NCBI GenBank assembly: GCA_900548125.1 | Contig: URJN01000154.1 | Span: forward strand, 1-5,642 | DNA length: 5,642 nucleotides | Source: an uncultured Eubacteriales bacterium | GTDB lineage: Bacteria; Bacillota; Clostridia; Christensenellales; Aristaeellaceae | Direction of reading: 5' to 3' | Shown: positions 1 to 5,349 of the stretch, in pieces | How positions within the stretch are numbered: the stretch's first letter is position 1 | Layout: every line of letters begins with the position of its first letter | Notes under the pieces: model-generated | What the model was told of the DNA's origin: nothing | Seen by the model: only the letters and a program-made list of their open reading frames with translations | Databases searched by the model: none | Translations under genes and position numbers: made by a program

Positions 1-155
1 TTTATCGTTCGGTTTTTAGTACCATTCCACATCTTTACTGCCCTTAAAATGCCGGATTACGGCAAATTCTCCGCACTTTCCAATTCCACGTCTGCAAAAT
101 CTTTCTCCTCATTCCGCAACGGCTTTGGCAAATGGTTTTTACGCGAGTGCCGTAT
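1..155. other. Non-coding tail downstream of the last terminator; no supported gene
   Basis: I see no gene with a credible start, ribosome binding site and recognisable product here. On the minus strand a short GC-rich hairpin (arms TGCCG/CGGCA, positions 50-54 and 60-64, loop of 5) is followed by TTTT and could be a weak second terminator. The minus-strand frame of the upstream GuaA-like gene stays open after its stop for 51 more codons to a TAA at 57-59, and two plus-strand frames are also open, so open reading here is not specific. A 22-codon basic ORF at 112-44 on the minus strand is too short to call. The start of the next gene, if any, is outside the window. Confidence 0.5.
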
Positions 156-186
156 AAGAAAAAGCCTCCCATCAAATGGGAGACTT
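156..186 (-). terminator. Rho-independent terminator after the GuaA-like gene
   Basis: Read on the minus strand, arm GTCTCCCAT (184-176), loop TTG (175-173) and arm ATGGGAGGC (172-164) form a 9-bp stem with one G-U pair. Two flanking A-U pairs can extend it to 186. It is followed at once by TTTTTCTT (163-156). A GC-rich stem, tiny loop and U-tract make a textbook intrinsic terminator, 27 bases beyond the stop codon of the GuaA-like gene. It marks the end of that transcript. Confidence 0.88.
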
Positions 187-212
187 GAAGAAATCAGCAA
201 ATCGTCATTCCA

Positions 213-1652
213 TTATTGGAACGTTTCTTTTCCTACCGGCGTCGGCGTCTGGTCATAGAACACTCTGCGAATCATCGGCGTCTGCTCCAAAATGCGCTCG
301 ACTGTGCGCTCAACCAAATCATACGGCAGCCGCGCGGGAACGAGCATCGCGCCGGACACATTGACCGCCCGCAGGATAATCGTGCAGCCACCCATCAGCT
401 GCTCCGAATCCGCCAAAATCGGGAAGAACTTGTAGAGCTTCTTATTCAGCCCTACCTCGCGGATTTCCTCGGTAAAGATGGCGTCCGCCGCACGCAGTGC
501 GCAAAGACGGTCTTCCGTCACTTCGCCAATCACATGCGCGCCCAAGCCCATCATCGGGAACGGCTTGCGCTGAACGATGGATGCATCCAACCCCAGCGTT
601 TCCGCAATTGAGCGGACTTCCTTTCTGAAAAGGAATTCCAACGGTTCAATGACCGTCATGCCGCATCCGCGCCATGCCGCATCGGTCGAACCGCCCAGAA
701 GATCGCTGTAATTGGTTCCCATCACCAGCGTCTTTTTGCCTTCCATAGCTTTGGCTTGACGGATAATTTCATTATGCAGGCAGTTAAAAACCACCTGATG
801 CTTTTCGCGCATCGCCTGCTTGCCCTTTAGTGCCGCCAGAATCGTCTGAGAATGATCGACGATTTTCAGCGGAATACCAAGGCTTTCAAACATTTCCTGC
901 ACGCAGACGCTTTCGCCCTCGCGCATCAAGCCGGTTTCCACATAAATCGCCGTCATGCGCTCGCCAAATGCCTGATGCGCCAGAACAGCCGCGACAGTCG
1001 AATCTACGCCGCCGCTCACGCCGCAGACTGCGTATCCGCCCTCGATAGACGCATCCGACAGCTTTTGGCATGCCTGTGCCAGTGCCGCGTCTATTGTGAA
1101 CCATGGTGAGCAGCCGCAGATATCCCGCGCAAAATTCTTGAGAATGGTTGAACTGTCCGGATCATTCCGTTCCAGCTCAAATTGTATGCCATAAAGCCGG
1201 CGGCGGCTGTCCTCAAAGGCGATGGTGCATCCGCCCGCGCTCGCCGTTACCTGCACATCGGCAGGCAGCATCAGCATCAGCGTTTCTTCCAGGTATCGCT
1301 CTCCGCCCTCCACGTCGGCAAAGAGCCGCGTTTTTTCATATTGAATCGCAGCTTTGCGCTCGCTGATGGCAACGCCCGCGCATGCGCCGCCCATCGCGGC
1401 AATCAGCATATGCGCCGCGTGTCCCAGAGCCAGAACGGGAATACCCAGAGAAAGAATCTGCGCATCCAGAACACCCTTTGCGCTCTGCGTTTCGCCGCAC
1501 AAAATGATACCTCTCGGCGCAATCTCCCGAATCTGCTCCGCCGTCGTCATTCCGCTGATGATTTTGCTGAAAACCTGTTCGCTGCGCAGCCTTTTTGCCG
1601 CTTCAGCGGCAAATTCATCCGAATAGTTGAGGATCAGGATCATGTCGTTCAT
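213..1652 (-). CDS. GMP synthase (GuaA)-like PP-loop ATP pyrophosphatase with degenerate glutaminase domain
   Basis: The protein has 479 residues; typical GuaA has about 510-525. Layout matches GMP synthetase: class I glutamine amidotransferase-like domain (about 1-185), N-type ATP-pyrophosphatase domain (about 186-362, PP-loop SGGVDS at 213-218) and a C-terminal dimerisation-like domain with RLPYDL at 441-446. In GuaA these parts release ammonia from glutamine and use it to aminate adenylylated XMP. Seen here: the nucleophile motif GICYGMQ is replaced by ALGHAAH (75-81; Cys becomes Gly77), YGVQFHPE reads YGIQFELE (His becomes Glu159, Glu161 kept), the KSHHNVGGLP lid is absent, PGPG is PMMG (366-369), and the final KPPxTIEWE is lost. 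I infer no glutaminase activity and probably a substrate other than XMP. The start is ATG at 1652 with GGGAGGG 8 bases upstream (1667-1661); the Met at codon 4 is too far from it. The gene lies after rplQ beyond a terminator and ends at its own terminator. Homology to GuaA is very likely; the biochemical function is unknown. Confidence 0.88.
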   Translation of the reverse strand: MNDMILILNYSDEFAAEAAKRLRSEQVFSKIISGMTTAEQIREIAPRGIILCGETQSAKGVLDAQILSLGIPVLALGHAAHMLIAAMGGACAGVAISERKAAIQYEKTRLFADVEGGERYLEETLMLMLPADVQVTASAGGCTIAFEDSRRRLYGIQFELERNDPDSSTILKNFARDICGCSPWFTIDAALAQACQKLSDASIEGGYAVCGVSGGVDSTVAAVLAHQAFGERMTAIYVETGLMREGESVCVQEMFESLGIPLKIVDHSQTILAALKGKQAMREKHQVVFNCLHNEIIRQAKAMEGKKTLVMGTNYSDLLGGSTDAAWRGCGMTVIEPLEFLFRKEVRSIAETLGLDASIVQRKPFPMMGLGAHVIGEVTEDRLCALRAADAIFTEEIREVGLNKKLYKFFPILADSEQLMGGCTIILRAVNVSGAMLVPARLPYDLVERTVERILEQTPMIRRVFYDQTPTPVGKETFQ

Positions 1653-1696
1653 GCTTCGTTCCCTCCCACAGGGTGCGCGTCATCTGTCCGCATATT

Positions 1697-1739
1697 CCAA
1701 AAGAAGCTGCTCCGCATTATGGCGAAACAGCTTCTTTGG
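1697..1739 (-). terminator. Long hairpin terminator at the end of the ribosomal operon
   Basis: Read on the minus strand, CCAAAGAAGCTG (1739-1728) pairs with CAGCTTCTTTTGG (1709-1697), with one bulged A-U position. The stem continues inward through TTTCGC/GCGGAG (with two G-U pairs) to a six-base CATAAT loop, giving about 18 pairs. The 3' arm ends in CTTCTTTT, the U-rich part of the terminator, but no long U-tract follows. It lies 12 bases after the rplQ stop. Both orientations are A-rich before and T-rich after the GC core, so it could work in either direction. Some readthrough into the GuaA-like gene is possible. Confidence 0.8.
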
Positions 1740-1745
1740 TAACAA
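1716..1745 (-). promoter_or_regulatory. Possible promoter for the GuaA-like gene inside the terminator
   Basis: On the minus strand TTGTTA (1745-1740) and CATAAT (1721-1716) are 18 bases apart. They match the vegetative -35 (TTGACA) at 4 of 6 and the -10 (TATAAT) at 5 of 6 positions. The -10 is the loop of the rplQ terminator hairpin. Transcription would start near 1709, about 57 bases before the ATG of the GuaA-like gene, which otherwise has no visible promoter. This is a motif match only and could be chance. Confidence 0.3.
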
Positions 1746-1751
1746 AGGGGA

Positions 1752-2264
1752 TTAGATCAGCTCGAGAATGACCATCTCGGCGGCGTCGCCGCGGCGCGGG
1801 CCCTTCTTGAGAATGCGGGTGTAACCACCGGCGCAGTTCTTCTCGGCGTTGCGAGCCTTGTACTTCGGCGCGATTTCGCGGAAGAGCTTCTCGACGCACG
1901 GATACTTCACGTCCTTGGTACGCTCCGCATAAGCCTTCTTGGACTCGTCATCCAGCTTCGGCTCCTTCACGTCGTACAGATACGCCATGATCTGACGGCG
2001 GGCATGCAGCTTGCTCGGGGCGTCGTTCTGCACTGTGACGGTGACAGACTGTCCCTTATCGTTGTTGAAGGTCTTCTCGACAGAGACGTTGTTGTCGCAC
2101 TCGCGGATGGCGAGGGTGATCAGGTGCTCGGCAACGCTGCGAACTTCCTTGGCACGAGCGAGAGTGGTCTCGATACGGCCATACCAAATGAGGTTGGTCA
2201 CCTGATTGCGCAGAAGCGCCTTGCGCTGAGCGGCCGTACGGCCAAGTTTACGCTGATAAGCCAT
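1752..2264 (-). CDS. rplQ: 50S ribosomal protein L17, extended form
   Basis: L17 is a large-subunit protein near the peptide exit tunnel. The N-terminus (MAYQRKLGRT, then QRKALLRNQVTNLI and TTLARAKEVRSVAEHLITLA) and the C-terminus (GGYTRILKKGPRRGDAAEMVILEL) are diagnostic. The protein has 170 residues, against about 113-130 in most bacteria. The extra length sits in three internal insertions: about 55-84 before LHARRQ, about 100-122 before the VEKLFREIAPKY segment, and about 140-145 inside the usual RNGGYTR. The core is intact, so this looks like lineage-specific expansion, not damage; I recall long L17 forms in some Clostridia. The start is ATG at 2264 with TAGGAGG at 2280-2274; a longer GTG start at 2339 would add 25 residues without homology and lacks this site. 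It is the last gene of the operon and lies 177 bases after rpoA. Confidence 0.97.
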   Translation of the reverse strand: MAYQRKLGRTAAQRKALLRNQVTNLIWYGRIETTLARAKEVRSVAEHLITLAIRECDNNVSVEKTFNNDKGQSVTVTVQNDAPSKLHARRQIMAYLYDVKEPKLDDESKKAYAERTKDVKYPCVEKLFREIAPKYKARNAEKNCAGGYTRILKKGPRRGDAAEMVILELI

Positions 2265-2441
2265 TTTGTTTATCCTCCTATTACAGCCCGCCTCCTGCAA
2301 ATACAGTTCTTCACGCGGCACGCAAGAAGCCTGCTCCACTTTTCATGGATCAGGCTCTGCCCGCCGCGCCCATATTTCCCTTAGGCGCGACCTTGATAGC
2401 CCTTTTCGGGCAAGTATTTATCGTAAGCCGGATATTCCGGA
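2265..2441 (-). other. Long rpoA-rplQ intergenic spacer with small hairpins
   Basis: This 177-base gap is much longer than the 17-41 base gaps of the preceding genes. On the transcript it can form CCGGA-ATA-TCCGG (2440-2428) one base after the rpoA stop, GCCC-GAAAA-GGGC (2411-2399), and CGCGCC/GGCGCG arms (2389-2384 with 2370-2365, 13-base loop). A weaker bulged hairpin lies at 2328-2307. None is followed by a U-tract, so I do not call a terminator. I see no convincing promoter and no recognisable small protein. The rplQ ribosome binding site TAGGAGG is at 2280-2274, and a second AGGAGG-like run (GCAGGAGG) lies just upstream at 2298-2291 without a start codon to serve. Confidence 0.5.
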
Positions 2442-3380
2442 TTACTCGTCGTTGGCACGCAGGGCAAGTCCCAGAGCGGCGAGCTTCTGCTCGACCTCTT
2501 CCAAAGACTTCTTGCCCAGGTTGCGAACCTTCATCATGTCTTCCTGATTGCGCTGCACAAGCTCGGCAACAGTGTTGATGCCGGCGCGCTTGAGGCAGTT
2601 GTAAGCACGGACGGACAGATCGAGCTCCTCGATGGTCATCTCCAGCACTTTCTCGCGGTGATCGTCTTCCTTCTCGTTGAAGCCAATGGTCACCACCTGA
2701 TCGGTCAGATCCATGAACAGCTTCAGATGGCCGTTCAGAATCTTCGCCGCGGTGCTGATGGCTTCATCCGGCTGGATGCTGCCGTCGGTCCAGACCTCGA
2801 GGGTCAGGCGATCGTAATCGGTCTCCTGACCAACGCGGGTGTTTTCGACGGTGTAGTTCACCTTGCGGATCGGCGTAAAGATGGAATCCGTCGGGATGAC
2901 CCCGATGGGCGTATTGGGATTCTTGTTGTTCGCTGCGCTCACATAGCCGCGGCCCTTTTCCAGAGTCAGGTGCATGATGAGGTCGGCGTCCTCGTTGAGG
3001 GTGGCGATGTGCAGATCGCGGTTCACAACCTCGATCTGATCGTCCACCGCGAGGGCAGCCGCGGTCAGCTCACAGGGACCCTTGACGTTGATAGACACCG
3101 TCTTGGGACCATCGCAATACAGCTTGGCGGAAAGCTCTTTCAGGTTGAGGATGATCTCTGCAACGTCCTCTTTCACGCCGGGAACGGCGGAAAACTCATG
3201 CTGGATGCCCTCAATGCGGATGCTGGAAACGGCAACGCCCGGCAGAGAGCTCAGCAGCACGCGACGCAGGGAATTTCCCAGCGTCTGGCCAAAGCCATGC
3301 TCAAGCGGCTCTACGACAAACTTGCCGTAGCTGTCGCTGGCTTCCACACGTTCGATGCGGGGCTTTTCGATTTCGATCAT
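2442..3380 (-). CDS. rpoA: DNA-directed RNA polymerase subunit alpha
   Basis: The protein has 312 residues, within the usual 310-330. The alpha dimer nucleates assembly of RNA polymerase and its C-terminal domain contacts UP elements and activators. The N-terminal assembly domain (about 1-230) shows the family signature GFGQTLGNSLRRVLLSSLPG at 29-48. After a short acidic and basic linker (about 235-245) comes the DNA-binding C-terminal domain: DLSVRAYNCLKRAGI at 254-268, where Arg258 and Asn261 match the E. coli DNA-contacting Arg265 and Asn268, and the NLGKKSL helix-hairpin segment at 287-293. The start is ATG at 3380 with AGGAGG at 3396-3391, 10 bases upstream. It follows rpsD by 41 bases, as in many Clostridia and in the E. 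coli alpha operon. No anomaly is seen. Confidence 0.99.
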   Translation of the reverse strand: MIEIEKPRIERVEASDSYGKFVVEPLEHGFGQTLGNSLRRVLLSSLPGVAVSSIRIEGIQHEFSAVPGVKEDVAEIILNLKELSAKLYCDGPKTVSINVKGPCELTAAALAVDDQIEVVNRDLHIATLNEDADLIMHLTLEKGRGYVSAANNKNPNTPIGVIPTDSIFTPIRKVNYTVENTRVGQETDYDRLTLEVWTDGSIQPDEAISTAAKILNGHLKLFMDLTDQVVTIGFNEKEDDHREKVLEMTIEELDLSVRAYNCLKRAGINTVAELVQRNQEDMMKVRNLGKKSLEEVEQKLAALGLALRANDE

Positions 3381-3421
3381 TGGGCAGATTCCTCCTCACA
3401 GTTACCGTGAACAGCCATGGA

Positions 3422-4018
3422 TTAACGAGAATAGAGCTCGACGATGAGGTGCTCTTCGATCGGGCAATCGATGTCCTCGCGGGCAGGCATCGCAGCCACG
3501 GTGCCGGTGAGATTCTGGGCGTCAAAGGTGAGCCACTTCGGGGTCACAACGCCAGTGCCCTCGCGCAGAGCCTTGAAGGCAGCCTGCTCGCGGGAACGCT
3601 CGCGCAGGGTGATCACGTCGCCAACCTTCACGGAGTAGGAGGGGATGTCCACCTTCTTGCCGTTGACCAGGATGTGACCATGCACGATGATCTGACGCGC
3701 CATGCGGCGGGTCTTGGCGATGCCAAGGCGATAGATCACGTTGTCAAGACGCAGTTCGAGGAGCTTCAGCAGGTTTTCACCGGTGATGCCCTTCGTGTTG
3801 GCAGCCTTGAGGTAGTAACGGTGGAACTGCTTCTCCAGAACACCGTAAACAAACTTGACCTTCTGCTTCTCTTTGAGCTGCATGCCGTACTCGGAAACCT
3901 TCTTGCGCTTGTTGCCGCCCGGGTTGCGAGTAGACTTCTTGTTGCCGTAGCCCATGACCGCCGGAGAGATATCCAGGCTCCGGCACTTCTTGGCGATCGG
4001 CTCTTTATTGTTAGCCAT
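3422..4018 (-). CDS. rpsD: 30S ribosomal protein S4
   Basis: S4 binds 16S rRNA early in small-subunit assembly and in E. coli and B. subtilis represses its own synthesis. The protein has 198 residues, close to the usual 200-208. Residues 88-140 form the S4 RNA-binding domain (LRLDNVIYRLGIAKTRRMARQ, then HGHILVNGKKVDIPSYSVKVGD), and the end IVELYSR is typical. The N-terminal extension carries only one cysteine (Cys12), so this is the zinc-free form. KVSEYGMQLKEKQKVKFVYG at 40-59 is the usual RNA-binding stretch. The start is ATG at 4018 with AAGGAGG at 4035-4029, 10 bases away. It sits between rpsK (25-base gap) and rpoA. B. subtilis keeps rpsD elsewhere, so its presence here supports a clostridial rather than bacillar arrangement. 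Confidence 0.98.
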   Translation of the reverse strand: MANNKEPIAKKCRSLDISPAVMGYGNKKSTRNPGGNKRKKVSEYGMQLKEKQKVKFVYGVLEKQFHRYYLKAANTKGITGENLLKLLELRLDNVIYRLGIAKTRRMARQIIVHGHILVNGKKVDIPSYSVKVGDVITLRERSREQAAFKALREGTGVVTPKWLTFDAQNLTGTVAAMPAREDIDCPIEEHLIVELYSR

Positions 4019-4043
4019 GTACTTTCGTCCTCCTTACCAAACC

Positions 4044-4445
4044 TTACACGCGACGGCGCTTCGGCGGACGGCAGCCGTTATGGGGGATCGGCGTCACGTC
4101 CTTGATCATGTTGACCTCCAGGCCGGCAGCCTGCAGGGAACGGATGGCGGCCTCACGTCCGGAGCCCGGGCCCTTGACGTAGACCTCAACGGTCTTCAGA
4201 CCGTATTCCATAGCAGCCTTCGCGGCGGTTTCCGCAGCGGTCTGCGCGGCGAACGGCGTGGACTTCTTGCTGCCGCGGAAACCAAGTCCGCCGGCGGAAG
4301 CCCAGCTCAGCGCGTTGCCCTGGGTATCGGTCAGGGTCACGATGGTGTTGTTAAAGGAGGAGCGGATATGCGCCGCACCGCGCTCCACGACCTTGCGCTC
4401 GCGGCGCTTGCGGACGACTTTCTTCAGCTTCTGCTTAGGTGCCAT
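4044..4445 (-). CDS. rpsK: 30S ribosomal protein S11
   Basis: S11 is a platform protein of the small subunit near the mRNA exit and the anti-Shine-Dalgarno region. The 133 residues show AHIRSSFNNTIVTLTDTQGN (25-44), GFRGSKKSTPFAAQ (55-68), and the diagnostic end VKGPGSGREAAIRSLQAAGL (90-109) then DVTPIPHNGCRPPKRRRV (116-133). The HNG at 122-124 corresponds to the Asn-Gly reported as isoaspartate in E. coli S11. I place the start at ATG 4445, 9 bases from GAGGAG (4460-4455). An in-frame TTG two codons earlier (4451) would leave only 3 bases to that site. The site lies directly after the rpsM stop in a 17-base gap, which suggests translational coupling. Confidence 0.98.
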   Translation of the reverse strand: MAPKQKLKKVVRKRRERKVVERGAAHIRSSFNNTIVTLTDTQGNALSWASAGGLGFRGSKKSTPFAAQTAAETAAKAAMEYGLKTVEVYVKGPGSGREAAIRSLQAAGLEVNMIKDVTPIPHNGCRPPKRRRV

Positions 4446-4462
4446 TGTCAATCACTCCTCTA

Positions 4463-4840
4463 TTATCTGGTTGCCTTCTTCTTGCCGGCGATAGTCTTCT
4501 TCGGGCCCTTGCGGGTACGAGCATTCTGCTTGGTGTTCTGACCGCGAACGGGCAGACCCTTACGATGGCGGACGCCGCGATAGCAGCCGATCTCCATCAT
4601 GCGCTTGATGTCCAGAGAAACATCGCGGCGCAGATCGCCTTCGACCTTCAGATTGTGCTCGATGTATTCACGAATCTTGTTGACATCCTGCTCGGTCAGG
4701 TCCTTCACGCGGGTGTCAGGGTTGACGCCGGTAGCGGCGAGAATCTCCTGAGAGGTTTTCACGCCGATGCCGAAGATGTACGTCAGTCCGATTTCGACCC
4801 GCTTCTCACGAGGCAGGTCAACGCCAGAAATACGTGCCAT
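4463..4840 (-). CDS. rpsM: 30S ribosomal protein S13
   Basis: S13 sits in the head of the small subunit, contacts the P-site tRNA through its basic tail and forms bridges to the large subunit. The 125 residues match the usual 118-126. ARISGVDLPREKRVEIGLTY (2-21) starts the helix-two-turn-helix region, YRGVRHRKGLPVRGQNTKQN (87-106) and ARTRKG (107-112) are diagnostic, and the tail is Lys-rich (KKTIAGKKKATR). The start is ATG at 4840 with CGGAGGT at 4852-4846, 5 bases upstream. It is the first gene of the S13-S11-S4-alpha-L17 block and follows a 142-base spacer, so its leader is the obvious place for S4-type feedback control. Confidence 0.98.
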   Translation of the reverse strand: MARISGVDLPREKRVEIGLTYIFGIGVKTSQEILAATGVNPDTRVKDLTEQDVNKIREYIEHNLKVEGDLRRDVSLDIKRMMEIGCYRGVRHRKGLPVRGQNTKQNARTRKGPKKTIAGKKKATR

Positions 4841-4982
4841 TATTTACCTCCGATATCCAATTACGGTAATGTGTTCTGCTGGATTTCTTTTATGAAAAGC
4901 CGCATGGTTCGCAAACTGAGTTTGCGCAGCCGCCCAAGCGATCCTTCCTGTCTTGATCCTGTTGATCGTTACGATAAGGGGC
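4841..4982 (-). promoter_or_regulatory. rpmJ-rpsM spacer with hairpin; possible leader of the alpha-operon block
   Basis: This gap of 142 bases is clearly longer than the other gaps nearby. It contains a perfect hairpin on the transcript, CGCAAAC-TCA-GTTTGCG (4926-4910), and a smaller one, CTTTT-CAT-AAAAG (4899-4887). Upstream there is a partial tandem (ATCAACAGG then ATCAAGACAGG, within 4967-4948) flanked by CGATC/GATCG arms (4968-4964 and 4943-4939). No hairpin is followed by a proper U-tract, so termination is not indicated, and I find no convincing -35/-10 pair. In E. coli the rpsM leader of the same gene set is a pseudoknot bound by S4. A similar role here is inference from position only. 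Confidence 0.4.
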
Positions 4983-5096
4983 TTAGCCCTGCTTCTGCTT
5001 GTGCTTGGGATTCTCGCAGATGACCATGATGCGGCCCTTGCGCTTGATGATCTTGCACTTTTCGCAGATAGGCTTGACAGACGGTCTTACCTTCAT
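4983..5096 (-). CDS. rpmJ: 50S ribosomal protein L36
   Basis: L36 is the smallest large-subunit protein, bound to 23S rRNA domain VI and held by one zinc ion. The 37 residues have the full family length. MKVRPSVKPICEKCK opens the protein, and the zinc ligands Cys11, Cys14, Cys27 and His32 (C-x2-C-x12-C-x4-H) are all present, so this is the zinc-binding type. The start is ATG at 5096, supported by AGGAGG at 5111-5106, 9 bases upstream; a longer open frame reaching 5168 overlaps infA and adds nothing homologous. It lies between infA (28-base gap) and rpsM, the standard order. Confidence 0.97.
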   Translation of the reverse strand: MKVRPSVKPICEKCKIIKRKGRIMVICENPKHKQKQG

Positions 5097-5124
5097 ATGT
5101 CCGTTCCTCCTCGAATTTGTTTTC

Positions 5125-5346
5125 TCAACCCTTGCTGCGCCAGGTGATGCGTCCCCTGGTGAGATCATAGGGAGAAATTTCGACTTTGACTTTATCGCCC
5201 GGATAGATGCGGATGAAGTTCATACGGATCTTGCCGGAGATCTGAGCCATGATTTTATGCCCGCCGGCCAGCTCGACGCGGAAATTCGCGTTCGGCAGCG
5301 CCTCGACGACGACGCCTTCTACCTCGATATTGTCGCTCTTGGGCAA
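5125..5346 (-). CDS. infA: Translation initiation factor IF-1
   Basis: IF1 blocks the ribosomal A site during initiation and helps IF2 and IF3. The 73 residues form a single S1/OB-fold domain of normal length (usual 71-73). IEVEGVVVEALPNANFRVEL (7-26), GHKIMAQISGKIRMNFIRI (29-47) and PYDLTRGRITWR (59-70) are all typical. The start codon is TTG at 5346. It is forced: the preceding codon is AAC and the one before it is TAA in the same frame, which is the stop of the upstream KOW gene. AAGGAGG (5361-5355) lies 8 bases before the TTG and inside the last codons of that gene, so translation of the two genes is probably coupled. The usual clostridial partner rpmJ follows. Confidence 0.98.
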   Translation of the reverse strand: MPKSDNIEVEGVVVEALPNANFRVELAGGHKIMAQISGKIRMNFIRIYPGDKVKVEISPYDLTRGRITWRSKG

Positions 5347-5349
5347 GTT

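Noticed and set aside
44..112. 22-codon basic minus-strand ORF, or a 17-codon TTG-start version preceded by GAGGAG
   Set aside because: Too short and unsupported; the Shine-Dalgarno-like run is part of the ATG-AGG-AGA codons and no similarity is recognisable.
1182..1742. 186-codon plus-strand open frame opposite the GuaA-like gene
   Set aside because: The opposite strand encodes a protein with clear homology over this stretch; the plus-strand product is rich in Arg, Ala and His without motifs.
2265..2339. N-terminal extension of L17 from a GTG at 2339
   Set aside because: L17 proteins begin at the conserved MAYxRKLGR, and the ATG at 2264 has a strong TAGGAGG site; the extension has no homology.
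2658..3410. 250-codon plus-strand open frame opposite rpoA
   Set aside because: It is antisense to a fully conserved rpoA and arises from its codon bias; the translation has no recognisable domain and there is no ribosome binding site pattern.
3380..4105. 241-codon plus-strand open frame opposite rpsD
   Set aside because: It is a mirror of the rpsD and rpsK coding sequence, with low-complexity composition and no family resemblance.
4446..4451. TTG start for S11 two codons upstream of the ATG
   Set aside because: It would be only 3 bases from the GAGGAG site, against 9 for the ATG at 4445.
4887..4899. Terminator at the CTTTT-CAT-AAAAG hairpin before rpsM
   Set aside because: The stem is A-U rich, has no U-tract after it and lies inside a normally co-transcribed operon.
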